A stretch of 64,000 bases of DNA from Hydnum rufescens UP504 (lineage: Eukaryota > Basidiomycota > Agaricomycetes > Cantharellales > Hydnaceae): assembly GCA_014904985.1 (NCBI GenBank), contig MU129062.1, positions 90,334 to 154,333 on the forward strand, in the 5' to 3' direction. Position 1 is the first letter of the stretch, and each line of letters opens with the position of its first letter. The notes under the pieces are model-generated. The model had not been told where the DNA came from. It was given only the letters and a program-made list of their open reading frames with translations, and did not search any database. Positions 48,751-58,539 of this stretch are shown piece after piece. A program made the position numbers and the translations under genes.

Positions 48751-49494
48751 CTCCCCCAATTCCAACATATCATTCCTTCAAACAGAAAAGCAATGAAAGG
48801 GGATAAGAGGTAACGAAAATTTATGTTGCATTAGTGGCTTCATATGGCAACCTTCTGGAGCAGCCTGTTTTCCACTCGCTAAAGAGGAAAAGTGATATAG
48901 CTCCGATCATGTGTTGTTTCTGTCCTGTTCAATTAAACGATCATATTCTGATGAGCGCCATCAGCAGGTACACTTTTTCCAATGGATCTATCGCGAAATA
49001 GTCCCAATGGGTCTGCAGAGGTACGATCTAGTTGCGGCCACCTCATACTCGGCCATTGACATCTGTTGTGCCTTCTGCACTCCTCTGAACCTGGGGGCAC
49101 CCGAAGCCGGCGCCTGGCGGAGATGCTACTGACCTTCAAGCCACAATATTGGGGATGGCGCCGCCGCTTTCGAGGCGATCGAGTGAAAAAGATCCTGGCC
49201 TTGAGGACATCGTGTGGATTAAAGTACGCGAGGAGAGCAGTGGTAGTCGGTGCAACTGGCACTTGTTCTCTCTTATACTTTCCTAGGGTTTCTTCAGGTG
49301 CTAATTATCTCTGTTGTTGATCCCAATATCCGTGAGCGGATGCTCCTGTCATCAAATCCTCGTTTCTTGCCCGACGACATTGGAAGGTACGCTTTAAGGA
49401 AATGATCATTCGCAAAACAGATACTTGTACATTCATTGGAGATCGAAATTTGGAGAAACAGCTGCTGGACATGCAGTGTGCCCTGATACTCCAG

Positions 49495-50079
49495 CTAAAC
49501 TCGCCTCAGATTCCATGACTGCTGAGGACTGCCGGTGTCGGCTCCAATAGTGACCTGTACAGGTAGGTCCTCAGCGAAGCAAACACCACTAAATCTGTAA
49601 AACTCACTGGGGCACCGACGGCCAACTGTGAAGCAGCCCACACTTCGCCATTGTTAACATTTGTGATGCTTAAATATTGAGAAAATGGGACAGTTAGTTC
49701 ATTTTGATCACGGGTGAGAAATGCCAGGCGCAACATACGTCGTTCCGGAATCGCCATTGAAACGCCAGCTGACAGGGTTGCGGAGACTAAGTGCAACAAT
49801 GAGGTTGCTAGCCTGAACAGCCTCCTCGTCCTCAGCAGTGATGGGAAGCAAAGGGCCGGGAGCGGCCGGGTTTATGCGCCACTACAGTGAAATGTTACAC
49901 ATGTAAAATATAGCAGACCGGAAACATGGCATAGAAACACTGCTTACTTTCTGGTTATTGGGAATATTGTGCGGAGTGAAGGCCTCCAAGATCACACTAT
50001 AGTTGGGGGCAACGTATCGAACCGCTAGCGGCACACCCCCAGGGCCGTTAAGGGTGGTGAGGATGACGTAGGTGGACAT
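49495..50079 (-). CDS. 131-residue probable beta-trefoil (ricin-B-like) protein, left palindrome copy
   Basis: Exact mirror of the gene at 51539-52123: start 50079, four exons, stop at 49495, predicted protein identical at the level I can read. No signal peptide. Seen: the N-terminal strand YVILTTLNGPGGVPLAVRYV, NNQKWRIN near residue 44, SWRFNGDSG near residue 82, and the C-terminal SPQQSWNLRRV. The three W-containing elements spaced by about 40 residues, two with Q-x-W-like context, are typical of beta-trefoil lectins and mycocypin-type inhibitors. It is transcribed away from the palindrome loop. Function (carbohydrate binding or defence) is inference. Confidence 0.72.
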
Positions 50080-50130
50080 TGTTTGTGTAAGAGTGAGGCG
50101 AAGGTGGTAGATTGGATGAGCGCAAGTGGG

Positions 50131-50137
50131 TTTTATA
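50131..50137 (-). promoter_or_regulatory. TATA box of left palindrome gene
   Basis: tataaaa on the minus strand, 52 bp upstream of the ATG at 50079. Mirror of the site at 51481. Confidence 0.5.
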
Positions 50138-50268
50138 GTAACGTGGGGGGAGTACTGGTCCAGATACACAATGTGGCCCTTGGCCCCTCGGAGGCGGAGT
50201 CACTAGTCCACCGTGAATCTCAGCTCAGTGACAGATGTTCCGTTCAAAATGATCCTGTGGAGAACTCA

Positions 50269-50325
50269 GGCTGTCAGGCTGTCGGGCTGCTAGGCTGTCA
50301 GGCTGTCAGGCTGTCAGGTCAGGCG
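50269..50325. repeat. ggctgtca tandem repeat, left arm
   Basis: About seven units of ggctgtca (with variants ggctgtcg and ggctgcta). It is mirrored in the right arm at about 51292-51348, about 190 bp upstream of each start codon. Confidence 0.8.
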
Positions 50326-51480
50326 AGGCAAAGACAAATGTAAAATGGACCAATGCAGAAGGTGGGTATGACCCCATGACCTCGAGCACCCTAGAACCCC
50401 AAATTCAGGGCCTTTTCAGGGCCTTGTTAGACGTCAGGATGCCTCTGGGTCTTGGAGGTGGGGCCGATTCAATTGGTATTGTGATACACCACCTTTTTGT
50501 AGGGGGTTCATACTAGAAAAATCTTCAACAAACCTTTAATGCACCTTTCAGACTCTAATGAAAATTAGTGGAACTTGATTGAATTGGTTACCCAAGGTCT
50601 ACTCCATGATCTGACAAGGATTGAATTCTTGACAGAAGCCGGTGTTCTCGTGAATTGGTCCAGGCCTAGGCTAGTGTGTGGGGACGAGTCTTTGTCATAG
50701 GTGGAAAATCACCACGATTTTCCCTGGCCGTCCGGACTGCGGAGAAGCTTTTCGGACCCTTTGACGTCCCGTAACTCCAATCCGTGTTTTTCCCCCTATT
50801 ATGTCATCGAACTGAATGGAGCTTTAGGGGAACCAATTGGAGTTACGGGACGTCAAAGGGTCCGAAAAGCTTCTCCGCAGTCCGGACGGCCAGGGAAAAT
50901 CGTGGTGATTTTCCACCTATGACAAAGACTCGTCCCCACACACTAGCCTAGGCCTGGACCAATTCACGAGAACACCGGCTTCTGTCAAGAATTCAATCCT
51001 TGTCAGATCATGGAGTAGACCTTGGGTAACCAATTCAATCAAGTTCCACTAATTTTCATTAGAGTCTGAAAGGTGCATTAAAGGTTTGTTGAAGATTTTT
51101 CTAGTATGAACCCCCTACAAAAAGGTGGTGTATCACAATACCAATTGAATCGGCCCCACCTCCAAGACCCAGAGGCATCCTGACGTCTAACAAGGCCCTG
51201 AAAAGGCCCTGAATTTGGGGTTCTAGGGTGCTCGAGGTCATGGGGTCATACCCACCTTCTGCATTGGTCCATTTTACATTTGTCTTTGCCTCGCCTGACC
51301 TGACAGCCTGACAGCCTGACAGCCTAGCAGCCCGACAGCCTGACAGCCTGAGTTCTCCACAGGATCATTTTGAACGGAACATCTGTCACTGAGCTGAGAT
51401 TCACGGTGGACTAGTGACTCCGCCTCCGAGGGGCCAAGGGCCACATTGTGTATCTGGACCAGTACTCCCCCCCACGTTAC

Positions 51481-51487
51481 TATAAAA
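51481..51487 (+). promoter_or_regulatory. TATA box of right palindrome gene
   Basis: tataaaa lies 52 bp upstream of the ATG at 51539, with a CT/CA-rich stretch between, a canonical fungal layout. It supports transcription of the gene. Confidence 0.5.
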
Positions 51488-51538
51488 CCCACTTGCGCTC
51501 ATCCAATCTACCACCTTCGCCTCACTCTTACACAAACA

Positions 51539-52123
51539 ATGTCCACCTACGTCATCCTCACCACCCTTAACGGCCCTGGGGGTGTGCCGCTAGCGGTTCG
51601 ATACGTTGCCCCCAACTATAGTGTGATCTTGGAGGCCTTCACTCCGCACAATATTCCCAATAACCAGAAAGTAAGCAGTGTTTCTATGCCATGTTTCCGG
51701 TCTGCTATATTTTACATGTGTAACATTTCACTGTAGTGGCGCATAAACCCGGCCGCTCCCGGCCCTTTGCTTCCCATCACTGCTGAGGACGAGGAGGCTG
51801 TTCAGGCTAGCAACCTCATTGTTGCACTTAGTCTCCGCAACCCTGTCAGCTGGCGTTTCAATGGCGATTCCGGAACGACGTATGTTGCGCCTGGCATTTC
51901 TCACCCGTGATCAAAATGAACTAACTGTCCCATTTTCTCAATATTTAAGCATCACAAATGTTAACAATGGCGAAGTGTGGGCTGCTTCACAGTTGGCCGT
52001 CGGTGCCCCAGTGAGTTTTACAGATTTAGTGGTGTTTGCTTCGCTGAGGACCTACCTGTACAGGTCACTATTGGAGCCGACACCGGCAGTCCTCAGCAGT
52101 CATGGAATCTGAGGCGAGTTTAG
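51539..52123 (+). CDS. 131-residue probable beta-trefoil (ricin-B-like) protein, right palindrome copy
   Basis: Exons 51539-51670, 51737-51879, 51950-52010 and 52064-52123 join perfectly in phase through introns of 53-70 bp with gtaagc, gtatgt and gtgagt donors; the stop TAG is at 52121. Protein: STYVILTTLNGPGGVPLAV, LEAFTPHNIPNNQKWRIN, PLLPITAEDEEAVQASNLIV, LSLRNPVSWRFNGDSG, TNVNNGEVWAASQLAVG, TGSPQQSWNLRRV. It is acidic, cysteine-free and leaderless, so probably cytosolic or non-classically exported like many fungal lectins. Three pseudo-repeats each end in a Trp element (QKW, SWRF, QSW), which suggests a beta-trefoil; a carbohydrate-binding role is inferred. A clean frame in both copies suggests selection or recent duplication. 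Confidence 0.78.
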
Positions 52124-52770
52124 CTGGAGTATCAGGGCACACTGCATGTCCAGCAGCTGTTTCTCCAAATTTCGATCTCCAATGAATGTACAAGTATCTG
52201 TTTTGCGAATGATCATTTCCTTAAAGCGTACCTTCCAATGTCGTCGGGCAAGAAACGAGGATTTGATGACAGGAGCATCCGCTCACGGATATTGGGATCA
52301 ACAACAGAGATAATTAGCACCTGAAGAAACCCTAGGAAAGTATAAGAGAACAAGTGCGAGTTGCACCTATGGCGGGCCGATTGTTCCAAAATTAATTTTG
52401 ACTCCGCACCCACTTTTTTCCTCCCCCCCCCTTTTCACCCCTTCCTCTATCAAATTCCTCAGCAGACTCTCTCAGAATTCTCTCGCGATATTCAAAATCC
52501 AGAGTTCCCTCAGGCTTATTTAAAGTCTTTGGTTTCCATATTCATTTGACTATTCTTCCCTCAGCGTGAATACAATGTACACGTGATTGTCTCCTGTTGT
52601 TGCTCGCCGTCTTGGGTCTGTTGCGGAGACCAACTTGAATTGGAAATTGAAGGAGTAAGAATGAAATAGTTTTACATTGCTAGGTTGACATTTGTGCTTC
52701 CTAATGAAATCCACTGTCCCAAACTCCCTGTTGCTCCACATACAGCGGTCTATAAATCGAGATATACACA

Positions 52771-53056
52771 TCCTAAGCCCGAGGTGGTCCAAATTACATA
52801 ATATATCATGTAATACTACCGGAAATTAAGTAAACCCCGGTCATCTGTGCTGAAAAACATCACAAGAAACCCACCACAATGACTGGCACATTTGCTGTTT
52901 GGGTTGATGCTTTGTTCACAGAATCTGAACAGCAAATGCGCCAGTCATCGTGGTAGGTTTCTTGTGGTGTTTTTCAGTACAGATGACCGGGGTTTACTTA
53001 ATTTCCGGTAGTATTACATAATATATTATGTAACTTAGACCCCCTCGGGCTTAGGA
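52771..53056. mobile_element. Fold-back (MITE-like) element
   Basis: Inverted arms 52771-52899 and 52928-53056 (129 bp each; paired positions sum to 105827) with a 28 nt loop. Outer ends read tcctaagcccgag and ctcgggcttagga, and an inner palindrome ttacataatata lies near each end. Arms are about 92% identical. No coding capacity. I saw no convincing target-site duplication, so the element could also be a simple inverted duplication. Confidence 0.65.
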
Positions 53057-53247
53057 CTTATCTCCTGTATGTAGGATTGATCAGACTCGTGGACTATGTG
53101 GTGCTCTGGGAGCTTTCACAATTCTTTTATGTCCCCACGCCAAAATGTGCTACCTTTAACCTAACATTGAGAAGACAGTTGCAGAGATCAAGGGAAATGA
53201 AGGAGAAATATTAAGTACAAAACTACTTGGGCCCATCCATGTACGGT

Positions 53248-54060
53248 TCAGAATTGATGGTCAAGAGTGGACTCGGGGGCACCGACGAGACTAGATTCGT
53301 TGATTTCCGGTCCCCCACGCCTTCCAACAGGATCTTCCGGCCCATCTAATGTGTCGTGCTTTGAGGAGTTACTCTTCCTCTTCTTCTTGTTGATACCAAC
53401 TCCCATTACGTCTTCGGTTCGCGCGAAACAGTCCTTCAAATACCGGCTCGACGGTGTAGCTCCTTTGGCAGGGTCGGAATCCGCAGAATAACGCCATCGG
53501 CCAACAGCACTGCTGGTGCCGGAATCCCGACTAACGATACTCCTCTCTCTCGTCCCCCTACCCTCGGCGTAATAGTCTTCGTCGTCGGGTTTCCAGAGCT
53601 GCTGTGCCTTGGAAGGGGCGCCATCGGCACCATCGGGAGGTGCGACTGGATCGGGAATCTGGCCTGGTTCCGCCCCTTGTCTCTCGTAGCCACCTGGTGC
53701 ATTCCGCCATCGTACCTGGAGGCCCACTCGGAACGTTTCTTGTTCCGTTCTATCTTAGTAGTATCGACGAGGCCATAGACAATCGCCTGTTTTGGCGTGC
53801 GTGCATGAGTCTTGTTGTTTCGAACGGTCTGTTTATAAAATCCAAATAGTCAGGCACAAGGTAGCCGATTTGATCCTCGGAGCTGGGGACAACCTGTATG
53901 TAGAAGTTGTGCACTTGGCCTAGCGAATGGCTATGGTTAGAATGAGACAGACTACATAGGGATCAAGGCCAGACCTGGTATATAGCCAGCGAGTGTGAGG
54001 AATATTAATCCAAAAATCACGACCAATGCCAAATCTGGCGGCAACAGCTGTGGCGAGCAT
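53248..54060 (-). CDS. Pmp3/UPF0057-type membrane protein with long cytosolic tail, frame-disrupted
   Basis: The start at 54060 gives MLATAVAARFGIGRDFWINI, followed (one base shifted) by LTLAGYIPG, the two-helix Pmp3/RCI2 core. After an intron: VVPSSEDQIGYLVPDYLDFI, then in another frame NNKTHARTPKQAIVYGLVDT and KIERNKKRSEWAS, then RWRNAPGGYERQGAEPGQIP and an acidic/Ser-rich tail ending in KKKRKSNSSK...DHQF at 53248. Small Pmp3 proteins regulate plasma-membrane potential under salt stress. The roughly 200-residue tailed form is known in fungi, but its role is unclear. Two single-base breaks (about 54000 and 53840) interrupt it. Confidence 0.62.
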
Positions 54061-54212
54061 GATCAGGGGCTTCTCCAGTAGGACAAGCCTAGACGAAAGA
54101 CAGACCAAGGGGAGGGATAAGGGTGCTTAGGACGGCAATGATACTAAACCACCCCAAGCTTTCTTTTGCTAAAATCGACAGCAGTACTTAATGCAAGGAT
54201 AGTCAACGACTG

Positions 54213-55419
54213 TTAGAGCACCAGAACTGCGAGCGTACAGTTCTTCACTTTCGGCAGGGCAGCGGCTTGCTTCACTTCCACTAGGGGAATCCCGACCGTG
54301 TCTTTGTGGGCTTCGAAGTCATAATCGACCCGTGTCCCCTCAAAGTTAATCCTGAATTGTTGCTTCTCGGAGGCAGGGATCGGAGGAGGGATCGGGGAAG
54401 ATGATGGTGATGAGTCTTCCGTACTCGTCACTGATGTGGTGGGTTGTCGATGGGTTGTCCCAGGAGCTGGTTTAACTGCTCCTAGGGCTTGCGACTAAGG
54501 AAATATATGTTTTCACAAACACCGGCAAATAAATGGAGACAAGACGAACGGGAGGTAGAGAGAATACATTCTGGGGTGCCTTTTGCGCATTAGCCAGGAT
54601 TTCGGAAAATATCTCCCGGAGGTCTGTGGGTTCAGCGCCTTTCGAGGTTCGAACAAGGCCTATTTTTAATTGTATTGCAGGTGGCAATATAGGCTTATCC
54701 TTATCGCGAGCCTTGAGCCTTCGATACTTTGTCGAAGTTAGGTGGTAAGAAATTGGCTGGACGCACCGTCAGTGCACAAATTCCACATCCAATTCAATAT
54801 AGCTGAAAACCTCACTCACGTTATTTGCGGGGTCGTCAAATATCACCCCTGACGAATTCCCATTGTCAAGCTTGCGTCGGTACCATTGATTCAATGTTAG
54901 CGACAATTCAGCGAGATAGTCTGATTTGGAGGAACATGAGCTCGAGGTTGAAATGCTCCAGCGATCCAAACCACCTTTCCCGATAATATCCTTATCCCAT
55001 ACGACAAAGTCAAGAAACCCCCGTACCGCCCGACCTCGGAAGCATATATTGGCAGTTCAAAGGTGGCATCTTTGGCTAGATATTTGGGATTCAGTGTACG
55101 TTTTATGGGCGGAGTCTTCACTCGTTGCTGTCCGAATGTGAGAACAACGTAGCTAAATGGCGATGTCGAATCAGGTTTAGGGAAGAATCTCCCATGGCAG
55201 AGCAGCAACTCACGGATCACTTTTCCCATTGAGGTCTGCCGCTGGCAGGTTTGTGCACCCAATTACCTGTACTTTAAGAATGACCAGGGGTGCCTCGCCA
55301 TCAGAGAAGTCAGAGACGGCTGATTTGGAGGAAGTAGAGCTTGAGAATGAGGATTTTAATGTGCGTCGGAAGACGCCTGGTTGTGGGCTATTCTTGTTCT
55401 TTGGTGATGGGGACCACAT
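54213..55419 (-). pseudogene. Truncated second copy of the C2-domain (PSD2-like) gene
   Basis: From MWSPSPKNKNSPQPG (start 55419) through the first C2 domain, the linker and the first strand of the second C2 (VKQAAALPKVKN), where the duplication ends inside the next intron. There is therefore no second C2 body, EF-hand or catalytic domain. It has the same one-base frame break in the first C2 as copy A. Only a handful of substitutions distinguish the two copies (for example GIPLVEVKQAAALP here, GILLVEVKQAADLP there). Confidence 0.8.
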
Positions 55420-55540
55420 CGGTGGGGTAGCGCTGAGGGTATATGCTACTGCTGTTGTGATTCGACTATAATGATATTATTGTTGAGGAAGGTCATTGTT
55501 CGGTTGCCACGGCATATTCCGACTCCCAGCACAGGATCCA

Positions 55541-56732
55541 ATGGACCGAGGTCTGCACTCTCAAGTTGTATCTCTTCTCTCCACTCACTGTGTGCGCTCT
55601 AGAATTGTCTGTTACTCTCACACAAGCTAATGACGCCTGTTCAGTGGCACTCGATATCTTGCGGAATAAAAACGACTACAATGAGGCTCATTTGGAGCCC
55701 ATGAAGAACGACCTAATCGATATCCAGACAGACTATAAATCCATCCTTGCATTGATGTACACGCACGCTACGACCCTTGGTATAGCGTTCAAGCCCCCAT
55801 CTACACCCGCTGGCGCTATCCGGCCCCTTAAGGATCTTTCCACTGATATCTCGAACCTCGTCGGGTGTGTCCAGTGCCTGCGAGCAGGTGCACATGGTAA
55901 AACCTTGCATAGGGAGGCTACTTGGCGTGCCCAGGAAATTATCGAGGCGGTCCATGCATTATTGCAGACCTTCCTTGCCTCGAAATGGGACGAGAGCCCT
56001 AAGCAGGATAAAACGTACTTGATGCGGATTGGGGCGTTGCACTCTGCGATTGATTTCGCGAAGAAAGATCTATCTATGGACAATACCGCAGCTATCCTGT
56101 CTTCTTGGAAATCGCACAGCAATACACTTGCAGATGCACTTGCTGAGTGTGAGGAGCTGCAGGAAGAGAGTAGGCGCGACAGTGACGGGACGATTTGGGG
56201 GAAGAGGATGGTATAGATGATGGGTGGGGCGAGTTGACGGGGACAAGTCAGTCGTCTCCCAAGATGAGCGCGGCTGAGCTCACAACGGCCAAAAAGGTAC
56301 GCAATATAGACGAACGATATTGCTTTCGTTCTGTTGATGTGTGCTGTTCAACTCAGGCTTATCGCACTGATCCGCCTAGTCTCCGTCCTGCACCAACGGG
56401 TCGGAGCCCGGCATATCGTTGCATCCCTTCCAAACACTGTGCTAGACTCCATCCTCGAAACTTCGGATGCAATCGGCTCTGCTGTGGACGACCTCGTTTC
56501 ATCCCTGTACGCACCTCAGGACCTCCTTGCGATCAAAGGGGAACTAGATGGATTAGAAGGCGCGGTCGCATCCCTCCAGAAATTGCTAAATTCATCTTGG
56601 GAAGATGAGTTATCGCAGTCGATGGCAGCGGTTAGCTTAGAAAGGACGGATGACGCAAGCCCTTCCAAAGATCGCGCGTGGCTTATCATGTGTTTTCAAC
56701 AAATCAAACAATCAATAGATGCGATACGATAA
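55541..56732 (+). pseudogene. GCIP / cyclin-D1-binding-protein-like gene, copy B
   Basis: Same structure as copy A: 10-nt exon 1 (55541-55550), exon 2 to DSDG. Here one G is missing (ggg for gggg at about 56189), so the frame ends at 56216 with an unrelated TIWGKRMV tail. The downstream EEDGIDDGWGELTG and the last exon persist: RLVSVLHQRVGARHIVASLP, DAIGSAVDDLVSSLYAPQDL (absent from copy A), GELDGLEGAVASLQKLLNSS, and the C-terminus IKQSIDAIR at 56732. Apart from that base and one extra base near 56369, it is the more complete copy. If the missing G is an assembly error, copy B may be functional. Confidence 0.62.
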
Positions 56733-56872
56733 TTCCTAATTCGAGTCAGATCCTTTTATCTTGACCTTTTTCCCGCCAAGAACAACGTGATTCGGCTACG
56801 GCTGGAAAACACCCTCATAATACTTCAGGTCCATCTACCCGGTGTGCGGTGAGATCTAGTAGGGGACAGGTG

Positions 56873-57353
56873 CTAAATGCTACGTACTTTGGCTTTGATC
56901 GATCTAAGGAAAGCGCCAAGTGTCTTGTACGGTTCCGACTGACGGTGTCTGAGGACAGGATCTGCGTCATTTCACAGCAAACTGCCGCAGATCCCAGGAA
57001 CTTACAAAAGTTGGGCAGCAAGGTTCTCATACCTATAGTCAGATGGGACTTCAGGGCTCTGTTTGGTTCCCTCGCGTTCAACCATGACAACTTACTGCTC
57101 AAAAACGACGAATTTGTTCTCAAAATGCACGACGCGGAACATGAGGGTGCCCGGTTCTTGGCCAGACTCGAAGAACTGGATCATGGGTTTAAAGGCTTGA
57201 ACGAGCTCTTCCACGTTATCTCCCGGGGCTTCAATCTATTTGTGCGTTCTCAACGTCGAAGGGGAGGTGGGAAGGAAATGGAAAGGGAAACGGGAAACGT
57301 ACTTGACAGACGATGAAATAGCGATCTGAGAAGATCTCGTTGGTGGCGCTCAT
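56873..57353 (-). CDS. Small ABM-fold monooxygenase-like protein, copy B
   Basis: Same four-exon gene as at 44486-44963: MSATNEIFSDRYFIVCQ (start 57353), a CT-rich intron, IEAPGDNVEELV..., stop at 56873. The first intron is longer in pyrimidine tract than in copy A. Coding differences are few. The shared splice sites in two copies support this model over the plus-strand 155-codon frame that overlaps it. Confidence 0.66.
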
Positions 57354-58539
57354 CGTTATCAGCCTGATGATGGTGATAAAAGAACGTACGAAAGGCCTCG
57401 TACTTGTGAGGCATATATATGCCCACTGATACTGACTAGTGGGCCAGCTCCGGCGCCACGGACCGCACTCGCTTCCTCCGCCCACTGCAAACCCTAATGG
57501 GGATCGGTAATGTTATTCAATCCCGCTTCGGCGGAAATGAATGTGGGGTATTTTCCACTCGGGCTAGAAGCTAGGCCAATGTAAAACTTGCCCATCTTTA
57601 CCTCTAGTTTGTTCGTAAATCAAAAATACAGTCCTTACTGCTTCATATACGCATCTTTGTAGGTATAGTTTAAAGTAAGTCTCATGGAAAAATCGCGCAG
57701 AGGACTGCTAGCTTCAGAAAGCTGTTTCAGAGGCTGACTAACCGTCCTACCTCCGACTCAAATTGAATTCGGAGATGATTGAATAGGTTAATTGAATGGG
57801 TAATCCGCCTTCATGCAAGATAAGTGCGCCTTTGGATTCCATGCGCCTTTATTTCCCGGGATACGGCGCACTGATAACTTTTGACTTTTTGTTCTGATGG
57901 CCTTTTCCTAATGCATTTGTCACAACCGAGTTGCGGCCCGCTGTGGCCCAGAGGCCGAAATTGGTAGCAACCCTGGTTTTAACCTCAATCGAGGCCACTT
58001 TTTCCCTATAAGATGATTCGTCGACTCATTTAGACTCCTGATCCCCTAAATATGAATATAATGAATACCTGGCGCTTCCGAGGTCCATCGCTCAGTGAAC
58101 GCTTGGTCAGTCTGTTTGTCTAGTACCCAAATGTTCTCTGTTGGGTCGGGTGTGGCTGTGTGGAAACTATTGCCCCGAATGGCAGGCACATATCTGTCTT
58201 ATACGCCGGTGAGGGGGTGAAAGTAGAGGCTGAGGACTTTCTCCAAGTGTCGCACTTCCTGTTCCGCACATCTCTACAGCAGACCAACCAGCATAAATGC
58301 CACCGGATGCTATATTTCTCCAATCGCTATGATTCATGCAAGACAGTATGAGTAATACAGGAAAATTTTGCTAATACGCTCATCATCTGTATGTGTCTGC
58401 GCTGGTTGGGATGGAAAACCACAAGTACAAATATTCGCGCGACAGGTCAAAATGGAAAGACTTGGAATTGTTTGAATGGGGCGGGATGTGCATGGAAAGG
58501 ATGCGCTGATCACTACACAGGCCGGTCGAATTCCAGGAC

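Larger units (their letters stand above)
49249..52367. repeat. 3.1 kb near-perfect palindrome (inverted repeat with 54 nt loop)
   Basis: Left arm 49249-50781 is the reverse complement of right arm 50836-52367. Paired positions sum to 101617-101618 throughout, so only about three bases of indel occur (a 6 vs 7 G/C run near 50147/51470 and a 2 bp CT indel near the outer ends). The loop is 50782-50835. Each arm carries one complete gene (49495-50079 minus, 51539-52123 plus), its TATA box and an eight-base tandem repeat. Outside the arms the flanks are unrelated. Arm identity appears close to 100%, so the inversion-duplication is recent, gene-converted, or an assembly fold-back. Confidence 0.95.
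54192..57985. repeat. Segmental duplication, copy B (3.8 kb)
   Basis: Second copy of 41873-45625, same orientation, 12.3 kb downstream. The left junction falls inside an intron of the C2 gene just before its acceptor, so the rest of that gene is absent. It retains 68 bp of the GCIP-like gene that copy A lost, but has its own one-base deletion. Confidence 0.9.

Noticed and set aside
49249..52367. LTR retrotransposon or DNA transposon interpretation of the large inverted repeat
   Set aside because: There is no reverse transcriptase, integrase or transposase and no short terminal motif or target duplication; the arms contain complete spliced genes instead.
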